A stretch of DNA of 64,000 bases, from assembly GCF_025195095.1 (NCBI RefSeq), contig NZ_JANAVZ010000006.1:62001-126000 (forward strand). Reading direction: 5' to 3'. Position 1 is the stretch's first letter, and every line of letters starts with the position of its first letter. Below, in pieces: positions 1-8,351 of this stretch. Both the position numbers and the translations under genes were made by a program. The notes beneath the pieces were generated by a model. It was not told the origin of the DNA. It ran no database searches and saw nothing but the letters and a program-made list of their open reading frames with translations. This DNA comes from Paracoccus maritimus (GTDB taxonomy: Bacteria > Pseudomonadota > Alphaproteobacteria > Rhodobacterales > Rhodobacteraceae).

Positions 1-255
1 CCGTCCGACCAGATCGAAGGTGAAGTCGCGCGTGTTGCCGCTGGCGCCGTGGATCAGGACCAGATCGGGGCCAGCGCCTTCGACATGGGCGTGCACACGA
101 TGCCCATCCACCTCGATCAGCCGCCCGGTGGGGGGATAGGCAGCCTCGGCAGCATCCTCGCGCGTTGCTGCCCGATCCTCAACGAACGCCGCGCAGCCCG
201 CAAGACTTGCCGCCACGATGGTCAGCACCAACAATCCAGGTCTAAGTCTTGGCAT
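1..255 (-). CDS. Alpha/beta hydrolase lipoprotein, N-terminal part (cut by window edge)
   Basis: Only the first 85 codons are inside the window; the frame stays open to base 1. The protein starts at an ATG (complement of 253-255) with a hydrophobic leader ending in a lipobox Leu-Ala-Gly-Cys, so Cys21 should be lipidated and the enzyme held in the inner or outer membrane facing the periplasm. Residues 65-72 read LVLIHGAS, the usual strand plus oxyanion His-Gly turn of alpha/beta hydrolases. The catalytic Ser, Asp and His would lie outside the window, so the substrate cannot be judged. It is divergent from the DUF1007/NicO pair, with about 200 bases between them. Confidence 0.8.
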   Translation of the reverse strand, partial: MPRLRPGLLVLTIVAASLAGCAAFVEDRAATREDAAEAAYPPTGRLIEVDGHRVHAHVEGAGPDLVLIHGASGNTRDFTFDLVGR

Positions 256-453
256 CGCGCGGCCTTCCCTGTTGCGTTCCTATCCGAACAGTCACGCAAC
301 GCGGTGGGTTCCGGGTGCAGGCCGGAAAGCGCGCCTCGCGCGATTGTCATTCGGCATGACCACGCCTGCGGCCCCGATCCGCGCATCCGGGGGTTTGCGT
401 TGACGCATTGCTGGGCTTATCTGGCCCCCAAGGTTCCTGAAAGGCCCTGCTTC

Positions 454-1134
454 GTGCTCGTGCAAGCCCGCGCCCTGATCCTGTCGGCCCTGCTGGCCCT
501 GCCGCCCCTCGCGGCGGCGGCGCATCCGCATGTCTATATCGATTCCAAGCTGGAGCTGATTTACGACGAGACGGGGCGGCTTAGCGCGGTCGCCGTGGAA
601 TGGAGCTATGACGAGCTGTATTCGTTGCTGATCGTTACCGATCTTGGCCTTGACCCCGATGGTGACGGCGTCCTGGACTACGACGAACGGACCCGGCTTC
701 AGGGGTTCGATGCGGATTGGGAACCGGATTTCGACGGTCGGCTGTATCTGACAACGGATCAGGGTCCGGTGGAATTGCTGGGGCCGCGCAGCTTCGAAGC
801 CGATTATCGTGACGGCCGGATCGTGTCGCGGCATCTGCGGCCGCTGTCCTCGCCGCTACCAGCCGACGCAGCGCTGCAGCTGCAAACCTACGATCCCGAA
901 TTCTATGTCGATTTCACGCTGCACGGTCCGCCCCGGTTCCTGGGTCGCGACGATTGCCGGGCGGCGCTGGACCAGGGTAACCCGGATGCGGCGCGTGCGG
1001 CCTATCGCGCGGCGCTGGATGCCGCCCTGCTGGAGGCGACAGACGATGCCGAGGCGGAACTGGTGACGGTTGATATCGGCGGCGCGGGGGCGGGCGCGTT
1101 GAATGTCATTTGCGGCAGCGCGACGACAGGATGA
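454..1134 (+). CDS. DUF1007 family periplasmic protein
   Basis: The product has a short leader ending in an Ala run and then begins HPHVYID, the signature start of mature DUF1007 proteins, so it is probably exported. Residues 67-78 contain DPDGDG followed by Asp and Glu, an EF-hand-like metal loop. DUF1007 genes are usually found beside NicO nickel/cobalt permeases, and here the stop overlaps the start of such a permease (ATGA at 1131-1134), implying translational coupling. The likely role is handling metal or assisting the permease, but the biochemical function is unknown. The start is GTG 454 or GTG 460. The frame is open further upstream, but that extension has no family resemblance and was dropped. 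Confidence 0.8.
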   Translation: MLVQARALILSALLALPPLAAAAHPHVYIDSKLELIYDETGRLSAVAVEWSYDELYSLLIVTDLGLDPDGDGVLDYDERTRLQGFDADWEPDFDGRLYLTTDQGPVELLGPRSFEADYRDGRIVSRHLRPLSSPLPADAALQLQTYDPEFYVDFTLHGPPRFLGRDDCRAALDQGNPDAARAAYRAALDAALLEATDDAEAELVTVDIGGAGAGALNVICGSATTG

Positions 1135-2093
1135 GCGACACCGCACATCCTCGTCGCGGCGCGACACATATCCTGGCGATCGCCGGACTCGGGGTCGGGC
1201 TGCTTCTGCTGGTCCTGTGGTCCAGCGGTGCATTGGCGGGGATCGAGGCCTGGGCGGCCGACCGGCAGCGCGAGGCACAGACCCTGATGGCCGGCGCGCT
1301 GCGTCAGTTGCGCGCCGGCCAGCCGGGTGCGACCGGGACGCTGCTGGCGATCTGCTTTGGCTATGGGCTCGTCCATGCCGTCGGTCCCGGACATGGCAAG
1401 ATCCTGATTGGCGGCTATGGCTATGGCACGCAGGTTCCGATGGGACGGCTGGCGATGCTGGCCCTGCTGTCTTCGTTGGCGCAGGCCGGTACGGCGGTGG
1501 CGCTGGTCTGGGGCGGCATCGCGCTGCTGGACCTGTCGCGCGAGGCGCTGACCGGGCTGACCGAGGATTCGATGGCCGACATCAGTGCTCTGATGATCGC
1601 GCTGGTCGGGCTGTGGCTAGCCTTTCGCGGCGCCCGCCTGATCCTGCGGACAGCACAAGGCGGTCAACATCACGATCTTCACATGCATGATCATGAACAC
1701 GGGCATGATCACCAGCATGCTGCGGATTGCGGCTGCCGCCATGCGCACGGCCCGACCGCCGAAGAGGTTATGGCGACCCGTTCGCTGCGCGACGCGGTCA
1801 TGCTGATCGCGGGCATCGCCGCGCGGCCCTGCACGGGGGCGCTGTTCCTGCTGATCCTGACCTGGCGGATGGATGTCTTCACGATCGGGGTCGCGGGCGC
1901 GATGGCGATGGGCTTGGGCACAGCTTCGGTGACGCTGCTGGTCGCGGCGATGTCGGTGTGGGCCCGGCGCGGCAGCCTTGCGCTGCTGCCCGCGTCGGGG
2001 CCACTGGCCGCGCTGGGGCGCTGGCTTCCCGGCGCGATGCAACTGGCTGCCGGTTGCCTGATCGCGGTCGCCGCCATCGCCCTTGTCCTCTGA
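1131..2093 (+). CDS. NicO/RcnA-type nickel/cobalt transporter
   Basis: A 320-residue membrane protein of the NicO family. It carries the family motif HAVGPGHGK at residues 82-90, several hydrophobic segments, and a cytosolic-looking loop at about 180-206 that is very rich in His with two Cys, as in RcnA-like proteins. It probably moves Ni or Co ions across the inner membrane; RcnA members export, but direction cannot be read from sequence. The start is the ATG overlapping the DUF1007 stop; an upstream in-frame TTG is ignored. It ends 134 bases before ccoG, and an FNR-type box lies in that gap, so ccoG probably has its own promoter. Confidence 0.85.
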   Translation: MSDTAHPRRGATHILAIAGLGVGLLLLVLWSSGALAGIEAWAADRQREAQTLMAGALRQLRAGQPGATGTLLAICFGYGLVHAVGPGHGKILIGGYGYGTQVPMGRLAMLALLSSLAQAGTAVALVWGGIALLDLSREALTGLTEDSMADISALMIALVGLWLAFRGARLILRTAQGGQHHDLHMHDHEHGHDHQHAADCGCRHAHGPTAEEVMATRSLRDAVMLIAGIAARPCTGALFLLILTWRMDVFTIGVAGAMAMGLGTASVTLLVAAMSVWARRGSLALLPASGPLAALGRWLPGAMQLAAGCLIAVAAIALVL

Positions 2094-2157
2094 CCGCCGC
2101 TGCGCGACCGGCAAGCCCAATAAATTCGTCATTTTGCATATCTACTGCACGCGCCGT

Positions 2158-2171
2158 TTGACGCAGGTCAA
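2158..2171 (+). promoter_or_regulatory. FNR/FixK-type box upstream of ccoG
   Basis: TTGACGCAGGTCAA is a perfect dyad fitting the FNR-family consensus TTGAY-N4-RTCAA. Its centre is about 63 bases before the ccoG ATG. If the site sat at -41.5, transcription would start near 2206 with a weak -10 at about 2193-2199. FNR-type control of cco genes is established in Paracoccus and Rhodobacter; this particular site is inferred. Confidence 0.75.
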
Positions 2172-2227
2172 GGCGTGACGTCGCCCGCCGCCCTATCAGC
2201 AGGGTGCGAAACAGGAGCGATATCCCC

Positions 2228-3769
2228 ATGTCCACATCACGGATGGACCCGCCCGGCCTCTACGCGGCACGCGAGCCGATCTTCCCCAAACGTGTCAGGG
2301 GCCGGTTCCGGAACCTGAAATGGATCATCATGGCGGTAACGCTGGCGATCTATTACGTCACGCCGTGGATCCGGTGGGATCGTGGGCCGAACATGCCCGA
2401 TCAGGCGGTTCTGGTCGATCTGGCCAATCGCCGCTTCTTCTTTTTCTGGATCGAGATCTGGCCGCACGAGTTCTATTTCGTTGCCGGGCTTCTGGTCATG
2501 GCGGGGCTGGGCCTGTTCCTGTTCACGTCGGCGCTGGGACGGGTCTGGTGCGGCTATTCCTGTCCGCAGACCGTTTGGACCGACCTGTTCATCCTGGTCG
2601 AACGGTGGATCGAAGGGGATCGCAACAACCGCATCCGCCTGCACCGGCAGAAATGGAACGGGCAGAAGATCCGCCTGCGCGCAATCAAGTTCGCGGCATG
2701 GCTGCTGATCGCGCTGCTGACCGGCGGGGCGTGGGTGTTCTATTTCACCGATGCGCCGACGCTGCTGGTTGATCTGCTGTCCGGTCAGGCGCACGCTGTG
2801 GCCTATCTGACCATCGCGCTGCTGACCGCGACGACCTTCGTCTTCGGCGGCTTCGCACGCGAACAGATCTGCATCTATGCCTGCCCGTGGCCGCGAATTC
2901 AGGCGGCGATGATGGACGAAGACACGCTGACCGTCGCCTATCGCGACTGGCGAGGCGAGCCGCGCGGCAAATCCGGACATGACCGCAGGCAGCCGGCGGG
3001 TCAAGGCGCGGCCGGCGTCGTGGGCGATCCGTCGGTCGCGGCACCCGGCGCGGCGGTCGCGCAGGCTCCACGTCTGACGTCTCCCGCCCCCGAGGATGCC
3101 GTGCGGGGCGACTGCATCGACTGCATGGCCTGCGTCAATGTCTGTCCAATGGGGATCGACATCCGCGATGGCCAGCAACTGGAGTGCATCACCTGTGCGC
3201 TCTGCATCGACGCCTGCGACGAGATCATGGAAAAGATCGGCAAGCCGCGCGGCCTGATCGATTACATGGCACTGCGCGACGAGACGGCCGAGCGTGCCGG
3301 CGGGGCGCCCAAGCCGCTGCTGAAACATGTGCTGCGCCCGCGCACGCTGCTGTACTTCACATTGTGGTCGGGAATCGGCGTGCTGTTGCTGGTCGCGCTG
3401 ATGATGCGATCCTCGGTCGATCTGAACGTCTCGCCGGTGCGCAACCCATTGTTCGTGACCATGTCGGACGGCGCGATCCGCAACACTTACGAGGTTCGTC
3501 TGCGCAACAAGCAGCACGATACCAGCGTCTACAGCTTCAGCGTGGCGGGCGGCGATACACAGGGCCTGACCCTGACCATCGAGGGGTCTGCGGGAGATAC
3601 GGTCCAGGTCGCCGCCGACCAGACGCTTGCCGCCCGGCTGTATCTGACCGCACCGGCGGGATCGCCGCTGACACAGACCGAGAACACGCCGATCGAACTG
3701 GTCGTGACCCAGCGGGGCGGCGATGCCAGCAACTCGGTTGAGACCGTCTTTCATGGAAGGAGCCAGTAG
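2228..3769 (+). CDS. ccoG: Cytochrome oxidase accessory protein CcoG (FixG/RdxA)
   Basis: A 513-residue polytopic iron-sulfur protein. It has membrane segments around residues 33-45, 84-100, 155-173 and 190-207, the family motifs CGYSCPQTVW (108-117) and CIYACPWPRIQ (215-225), and two [4Fe-4S] sets at Cys296/299/302/306 and Cys320/323/326/330. A further hydrophobic segment and an Ig-like C-terminal domain follow. CcoG family proteins reduce Cu(II) to Cu(I) for cbb3 oxidase CuB assembly. The ATG at 2228 is chosen because an AGGAG lies about ten bases upstream; a GTG at 2204 is not needed. Residues about 252-290 form an Ala/Pro/Gly-rich stretch before the ferredoxin domain. It abuts ccoH directly. 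Confidence 0.97.
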   Translation: MSTSRMDPPGLYAAREPIFPKRVRGRFRNLKWIIMAVTLAIYYVTPWIRWDRGPNMPDQAVLVDLANRRFFFFWIEIWPHEFYFVAGLLVMAGLGLFLFTSALGRVWCGYSCPQTVWTDLFILVERWIEGDRNNRIRLHRQKWNGQKIRLRAIKFAAWLLIALLTGGAWVFYFTDAPTLLVDLLSGQAHAVAYLTIALLTATTFVFGGFAREQICIYACPWPRIQAAMMDEDTLTVAYRDWRGEPRGKSGHDRRQPAGQGAAGVVGDPSVAAPGAAVAQAPRLTSPAPEDAVRGDCIDCMACVNVCPMGIDIRDGQQLECITCALCIDACDEIMEKIGKPRGLIDYMALRDETAERAGGAPKPLLKHVLRPRTLLYFTLWSGIGVLLLVALMMRSSVDLNVSPVRNPLFVTMSDGAIRNTYEVRLRNKQHDTSVYSFSVAGGDTQGLTLTIEGSAGDTVQVAADQTLAARLYLTAPAGSPLTQTENTPIELVVTQRGGDASNSVETVFHGRSQ

Positions 3770-4234
3770 ATGCGCCGCGAACTGACAGGCCGCCACGTGC
3801 TGACGATCACGGTCGCGGCCTTTTCCGTCATCATCGGGGTCAACGTGGTCATGGCGATCAAGGCGGTGGGCAGCTTTCCGGGGCTTGAGGTCGCCAATTC
3901 CTACGTGGCGTCGCAAACATTCGATGACGACCGCGCGGCCCAAAGCGCCCTGGGCTGGACCGTCACACCGTCCTATGACGGCAAGGAACTGACGCTGGCT
4001 GTGACCGATCGCGACGGCCTGCCGGCCAGGGTCGCAGCCTTGTCCGCAACAGTGGGAAGAACGACCCATCAACGCGCCGACCGCACGCCGGTCCTGACCT
4101 ACGAGGGCGGTGTATATCGCGCCCCGCTGACGCTGGAACCCGGCGCATGGACGATCCATGTCGTCGCCACGTCGGCCGGTGGAACGCAGTTTCGCCAGCG
4201 GCTGGATCATTATGCGGGCGCGGTGGTGAAATGA
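3770..4234 (+). CDS. ccoH: FixH/CcoH family cbb3 oxidase assembly protein
   Basis: A 154-residue protein with a single N-terminal membrane anchor (about residues 9-30) followed by a periplasmic domain with the FixH-type Gly-Trp and beta-rich pattern. CcoH interacts with the cbb3 oxidase and is needed for its assembly or stability. The ATG follows the ccoG stop with no gap, and GGAAGGAG at the end of ccoG serves as ribosome binding site. Its position between ccoG and ccoI is the canonical ccoGHIS order, which supports the assignment more strongly than its modest sequence conservation does. Confidence 0.93.
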   Translation: MRRELTGRHVLTITVAAFSVIIGVNVVMAIKAVGSFPGLEVANSYVASQTFDDDRAAQSALGWTVTPSYDGKELTLAVTDRDGLPARVAALSATVGRTTHQRADRTPVLTYEGGVYRAPLTLEPGAWTIHVVATSAGGTQFRQRLDHYAGAVVK

Positions 4235-4250
4235 GCGGCGGTGACTTGAT

Positions 4251-6458
4251 ATGAGCGATCTGTCCGCGATCCGGCTGAGTGCCTGCCCGGCCTGTGACGC
4301 CGCGCCGATGGCGCGGCATCTGGCCGACCGGGCTGGCGGCGCGGCGACGGCGGCGGGCGATGGCACGCTGATCCTGTCCCTGCCCCGGATCCATTGCGCG
4401 GTCTGTATCGGCGACGTCGAACGCGCGCTGCACGCGGTGCCGGGCGTGCGCCTCGCCCGGGTGAACCTGACGCTGCGGCGGGTGACGGTTGACGCCCCGG
4501 GGCTGACGGCTGCCGATCTGATCCCGGTGCTGGGCCGTATCGGCTACGAAGCGCATGAGTTGGACCCCGATGCGCTGTCCAGCGGCGCCGCCGACCGGCA
4601 GGGGCGCGATCTGCTGATGCGCATCGGCGTCGCGGGATTTGCGATGATGAACGTCATGATCCTGTCCGTGGCGGTCTGGTCGGGTGCGCAGGACGCGACG
4701 CGCGACCTGTTTCACTGGATCAGCGCCGCCATCGCCTTGCCCACTGTCGCCTTTGCCGGTCAGCCTTTCTTTTCCAGCGCCTGGACCGCGATCAGGGCGC
4801 GGCGTCTGGGAATGGACGTGCCGATCTCGCTTGCGCTGATCCTGGCCACCGCGATCTCGGTCTACGAAACGGTCCTGTCTGGCCATCACGCCTATTTCGA
4901 CGCGGCAGTGATGTTGTGCTTCTTTCTGCTGATCGGGCGATATCTGGACCATCGCACACGTGCCATCGCGCGATCCGCAGCGGCCGAGTTGACCGCGCTT
5001 GAGGTGCCGCGCGCCACATTGCTGAGCGCGACGGGGGAACGTATCGTTTCGGCCGTCAGCCTTGCCGTGGGCGACCTGATTCGCGTGCGTCCCGGTGGCC
5101 GCATCCCCGCCGATGGACGCATCGTCGAGGGCCGGTCCGAGATCGACCGCGCCCTGCTGACCGGAGAGACGCTGCCGGTTGCCGCCGGGCCCGGGCTGGA
5201 TCTGTCGGCGGGAGAGCTGAACCTGACGGGCCCGCTGGTGATGCGGGTGACGGCCGCAGGGCGCGACACCACCCTTGCGCGGCTGACCGCGCTGGTCGAG
5301 GCGGCGGAGTCCGCGCGCGGCCGCTATACCTCGCTGGCCGAACGCGCCTCGCGCGCCTATGCGCCGATGGTGCATCTGCTGGCCGCGACCAGTTTCGCGG
5401 GCTGGTTCTGGACGACGCGCGATCTGCGACTGTCGGTCAATATCGCCGCGGCGGTGCTGATCATCACCTGTCCCTGCGCGCTTGGGCTTGCGGTGCCTGC
5501 GGTGGCGACAGCGGCGTCGGGCCGGCTGTTCCGGCGCGGATTGCTGATCAAGGACGGCACCGCGCTGGAACGGCTGGCGCAGGTCGATACGGTCGTGTTC
5601 GACAAGACCGGAACGCTGACCATGGGCCAGCCAAGCCTGCTGTCCGCAGATGCGCTGCCAGAGGGGTTGCGGCCCGTGACGCTGGCGTTGGCGCAGGGCT
5701 CGGCGCATCCGCTGTCGCGTGCGCTGGCCGAGGCCCTGGCCGGGACAACGCCCGCCGAACTTAACGATCTGTGCGAGGAACCCGGCCATGGCGTCCGCGC
5801 GATATGGCAGGGAGCCGAGGTCAGGCTGGGGCGCGCGGACTGGTTGGGCGTCGCCGACGACGATGCCCAACGTCCCGGCAGCGCCACATGGTTGTCGGTC
5901 GCGGGCCGCGCGCCGATCCGGCTGGATTTCACCGACCAGATGCGTCCGGGTGCCAAGGACTGCGTCGCCCGGCTGGAAGCGGATGGCCAGCGGGTCATCC
6001 TGATCTCGGGCGACCGGCCGGCAGCAGTGGCGGATCTGGCCGCCCGATTGGGAATCGCTGAATGGCACGCGGGCACCGACCCAATGGGCAAGGCCGCCGC
6101 AATCGAGGCGCTGGCGGCGAAGGGCGCGCACGTGCTGATGCTCGGGGACGGGCTGAACGACACGGCGGCGCTGGCGCGCGCCCATGCCTCGATCTCGCCC
6201 GCCTCGGCCCTGGACGCCGCGCGCGTCGCCAGCGACATGGTCCTGACCGGGCAGGATCTGTTGCCCGTCGCCGACGCGCTGTTGACCGCGCGGCGCGCCA
6301 CCGCCCGCATCCGCGAGAATTTCGCGATCTCGATCCTTTACAATGTCATCGCGGTGCCGGTGGCGATTGCCGGTCTTGCCACGCCGCTGCTTGCCGCGCT
6401 TGCGATGTCGGCAAGCTCGATCACCGTGACGCTGAACGCGCTGCGTTTGCGCCGCTGA
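4251..6458 (+). CDS. ccoI: Copper-exporting P1B-type ATPase CcoI (FixI)
   Basis: A 735-residue heavy-metal P-type ATPase. An N-terminal CPAC motif (residues 12-15) precedes a heavy-metal-binding domain with CAVC (49-52). The transmembrane CPC metal site is at 407-409, the phosphorylation motif DKTGT begins at Asp451, and the hinge motif GDGLNDT follows. CcoI/FixI pumps are low-rate, high-affinity Cu(I) exporters that supply copper to cbb3 oxidase from the cytosol rather than giving copper resistance. It lies 16 bases after ccoH and 11 bases before ccoS, consistent with one operon. Confidence 0.97.
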   Translation: MSDLSAIRLSACPACDAAPMARHLADRAGGAATAAGDGTLILSLPRIHCAVCIGDVERALHAVPGVRLARVNLTLRRVTVDAPGLTAADLIPVLGRIGYEAHELDPDALSSGAADRQGRDLLMRIGVAGFAMMNVMILSVAVWSGAQDATRDLFHWISAAIALPTVAFAGQPFFSSAWTAIRARRLGMDVPISLALILATAISVYETVLSGHHAYFDAAVMLCFFLLIGRYLDHRTRAIARSAAAELTALEVPRATLLSATGERIVSAVSLAVGDLIRVRPGGRIPADGRIVEGRSEIDRALLTGETLPVAAGPGLDLSAGELNLTGPLVMRVTAAGRDTTLARLTALVEAAESARGRYTSLAERASRAYAPMVHLLAATSFAGWFWTTRDLRLSVNIAAAVLIITCPCALGLAVPAVATAASGRLFRRGLLIKDGTALERLAQVDTVVFDKTGTLTMGQPSLLSADALPEGLRPVTLALAQGSAHPLSRALAEALAGTTPAELNDLCEEPGHGVRAIWQGAEVRLGRADWLGVADDDAQRPGSATWLSVAGRAPIRLDFTDQMRPGAKDCVARLEADGQRVILISGDRPAAVADLAARLGIAEWHAGTDPMGKAAAIEALAAKGAHVLMLGDGLNDTAALARAHASISPASALDAARVASDMVLTGQDLLPVADALLTARRATARIRENFAISILYNVIAVPVAIAGLATPLLAALAMSASSITVTLNALRLRR

Positions 6459-6469
6459 AAGGAAGTGCC

Positions 6470-6631
6470 ATGGAAATCCTGACCATCCTGATCCCGGTAT
6501 CGCTTGGGCTGGGTGTCGTCGGTCTGGCGGCGTTCATCTGGACGCTGCGCGCGCGCCAATACGACGATCCCAAGGGCGACGCCGAACGCATCCTCAGCGA
6601 TGAATGGGATGACCGCCCGCGCCCTGACTGA
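6470..6631 (+). CDS. ccoS: cbb3-type oxidase assembly protein CcoS
   Basis: A 53-residue protein: one membrane helix (about residues 5-26), then a short charged tail containing the family pattern of a Tyr followed by DDPKGDAERIL. CcoS is needed to insert haem and CuB into CcoN. It starts at an ATG preceded by GGAAG, 11 bases after ccoI, and completes the ccoGHIS set. The size is typical for the family. Confidence 0.95.
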   Translation: MEILTILIPVSLGLGVVGLAAFIWTLRARQYDDPKGDAERILSDEWDDRPRPD

Positions 6632-6871
6632 ACGGCCCCGAATGCCGGTAGGCACGATGCCCCTCGACCCGCCGACCTGCTTTCCGGGTCATCATACGCC
6701 GTCCAGCCGAGCCATCTGGCCACGGTGGAAATCGGGACGGGTCGCGGCTTGCGCAGATGTCGCGCACTGTCATATCAATGCCTTGTGCGCATCAGGGCGG
6801 TATCGGTCCTGGCATCATCGCACGCCTCGCCGTCCTTGTCCGGCGGCTTTTACCTGCGGCGGATCACGGAC

Positions 6872-7435
6872 GTGCCAGACTATCCCGACCTCTATCTCAT
6901 GCGGCATGGCGAGACCGCCTGGAACGCCGAGGGGCGGATTCAGGGCAGGCTGGATTCACCGCTGACGTCTTCGGGCAGGCAGCAGGCACATGGGCTGGCA
7001 CGGCTGGTCGCCCCTGTCGAAGATGCGCTGCGTGTTGCCAGTCCGCAGGGGCGCGCCGTTGAAACGGCCAGGATCGTCTTTGGTTCGCAAGCCTTTGAAA
7101 CCGACACAAGGCTGGCCGAGATCGACACCGGCAACTTCTCGGGTCGGCTACTGGTCGAATTGCGCGATCAGCACCCCGAGGTGTTTCGCGAAGGTTCGCT
7201 GGACTGGTATGACAGGACGCCCGATGGTGAACGCCTTGCCTGCCTGCGGACGCGCGTCACAAGCTTTCTGGGCGGCCTGACCCGCCCCACGCTGATCGTC
7301 ACCCATGGAATCACGCTGCGGATGATCCGCCTGGTCGCCATGGGCCTGCCCCCCGATCGACTGGGCGACATGCCGGTCGTGCAGGGGGCGGTCCACGTCG
7401 TCTGCCGCCAAGGTCACCAGATCTGGCAGACCTAG
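6872..7435 (+). CDS. Histidine phosphatase family protein
   Basis: A 187-residue member of the phosphoglycerate-mutase-like superfamily. The catalytic RHGE is at residues 11-14 (Arg11, His12), a TSSGRQQA-like helix follows, and the second catalytic His lies in the C-terminal VTHG motif. The likely activity is phosphomonoester hydrolysis; the substrate is unknown, and CobC-like or small sugar-phosphate phosphatases are possible. GTG 6872 is chosen because homologues begin a few residues before the LYLMRHGE segment. The frame is open upstream but looks non-coding there. The 240 bases between ccoS and this gene hold no gene that I can see. Confidence 0.85.
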   Translation: MPDYPDLYLMRHGETAWNAEGRIQGRLDSPLTSSGRQQAHGLARLVAPVEDALRVASPQGRAVETARIVFGSQAFETDTRLAEIDTGNFSGRLLVELRDQHPEVFREGSLDWYDRTPDGERLACLRTRVTSFLGGLTRPTLIVTHGITLRMIRLVAMGLPPDRLGDMPVVQGAVHVVCRQGHQIWQT

Positions 7436-7608
7436 ATCGCGAAACCCTCGTCACCGGCGCTGGGGGTGAGTGCGGTTTCGACAGCTTTCTGAACCAATCG
7501 GGAACCGTTCATCGGCCTCGTTTACACCGAAGATATTCTGGGCTATCTGGCAGCACGGTATCAGCGAGTCCAAGACTTGCCGGGGATCTTCAAGACCCTG
7601 TTGCCAAC

Positions 7609-7683
7609 GGGGCGGTAGCTCAGCGGTAGAGCGACACGTTTACACCGTGTTGGTCGGGGGTTCGATCCCCTCCCGCCCCACCA
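7609..7683 (+). tRNA. tRNA-Val (anticodon TAC)
   Basis: A complete cloverleaf of 75 bases. The acceptor GGGGCGG pairs with CCGCCCC at 7673-7679, the D arm is GCTC/GAGC, and the anticodon stem ACACG/CGTGT encloses loop TTTACAC with anticodon TAC at 7641-7643. The T arm has TTCGATC, the discriminator is A and CCA is encoded (7681-7683). It reads GUA codons. It stands between the histidine phosphatase and a small unknown gene, with no sign of an integrated element next to it. Confidence 0.97.
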
Positions 7684-7963
7684 TATGGTTCGGGCAAAGC
7701 CGACCACATCCTGATCGTCACAGCCAGAACGGGAAGTCAGCGGCACTTTGTTCTTGCGGCAACGTCTGCCGAAGTGAACTGATGGCACCGCCCGCCGCGA
7801 TATTTTCCGCCTAAGGCCGGCAATATTTCTTTGCGGCATCACAACCTGAACTGGTTTCGTTCACGCCGCTTTCACGCACCATTTGTCACTGTCGAGATGC
7901 AACCAATATCTGACTACTCAGTTTCTTCGCCAACAGGCAATGACAGCAAGAACGAGCAACACC

Positions 7964-8131
7964 ATGATGAACAACGCATTTCGACCGAAAATTTCTGATG
8001 ACGAATGGCAGTTGATCCTGTCCGCACTGAAGCCTTATCGCCATAATGTTCAGTATCGCGAACTTCTGGAACGCCTGGAATATCAAGCCGAAGCACTATG
8101 CGCGCATCACCTGCATGCGCGCGCCGCCTGA
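7964..8131 (+). CDS. Small hypothetical protein
   Basis: A 55-residue open frame beginning at one of two adjacent ATGs (7964 or 7967); a longer form could start at ATG 7940. The product is polar, with a predicted helical, Leu/Glu/Gln-rich C-terminal half (YRELLERLEYQAE) and several His at the end. I recognise no domain. No strong ribosome binding site is visible and the surrounding DNA is lower in GC than its neighbours. It could be a real small gene or chance; the helical amphipathic pattern is the only argument for coding. Confidence 0.35.
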   Translation: MMNNAFRPKISDDEWQLILSALKPYRHNVQYRELLERLEYQAEALCAHHLHARAA

Positions 8132-8351
8132 CCGGCCAGAAGACCAACCGCCGGGAATGTTCTCGTCGGTCGCGATGCAGTTTAGCGGCCGACAGTTTTT
8201 CAAAGACAAGGCACCATGGTCATCAAGACCGCAGGCAAGAACCGCGATGATCGTCGCCGCTGGATTGACCTTGTAGAAATCCGACGATTTCGCGCATTGA
8301 GACCCGCTAGGACGACTTCCGGGCGCATCAGGGATCGCCTGCCCTTTCGAA

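Noticed and set aside
49..453. N-terminal extension of the DUF1007 frame
   Set aside because: It overlaps the lipoprotein hydrolase on the other strand and lies before a clear leader peptide; it has no family match.
256..453. Cobalamin or nickel riboswitch before the DUF1007/NicO pair
   Set aside because: The conserved B12-box pattern is absent and the segment shows no clear multi-helix design.
2237..6185. Two minus-strand open frames of over 700 codons each across ccoG-ccoI
   Set aside because: Both lie opposite strongly supported ccoG and ccoI genes and have the Arg/Gln/His composition of shadow frames.
7561..7842. Minus-strand peptide with a GGRGSNPRP-like stretch
   Set aside because: This is the well-known false protein read from the complement of a tRNA gene, here tRNA-Val.
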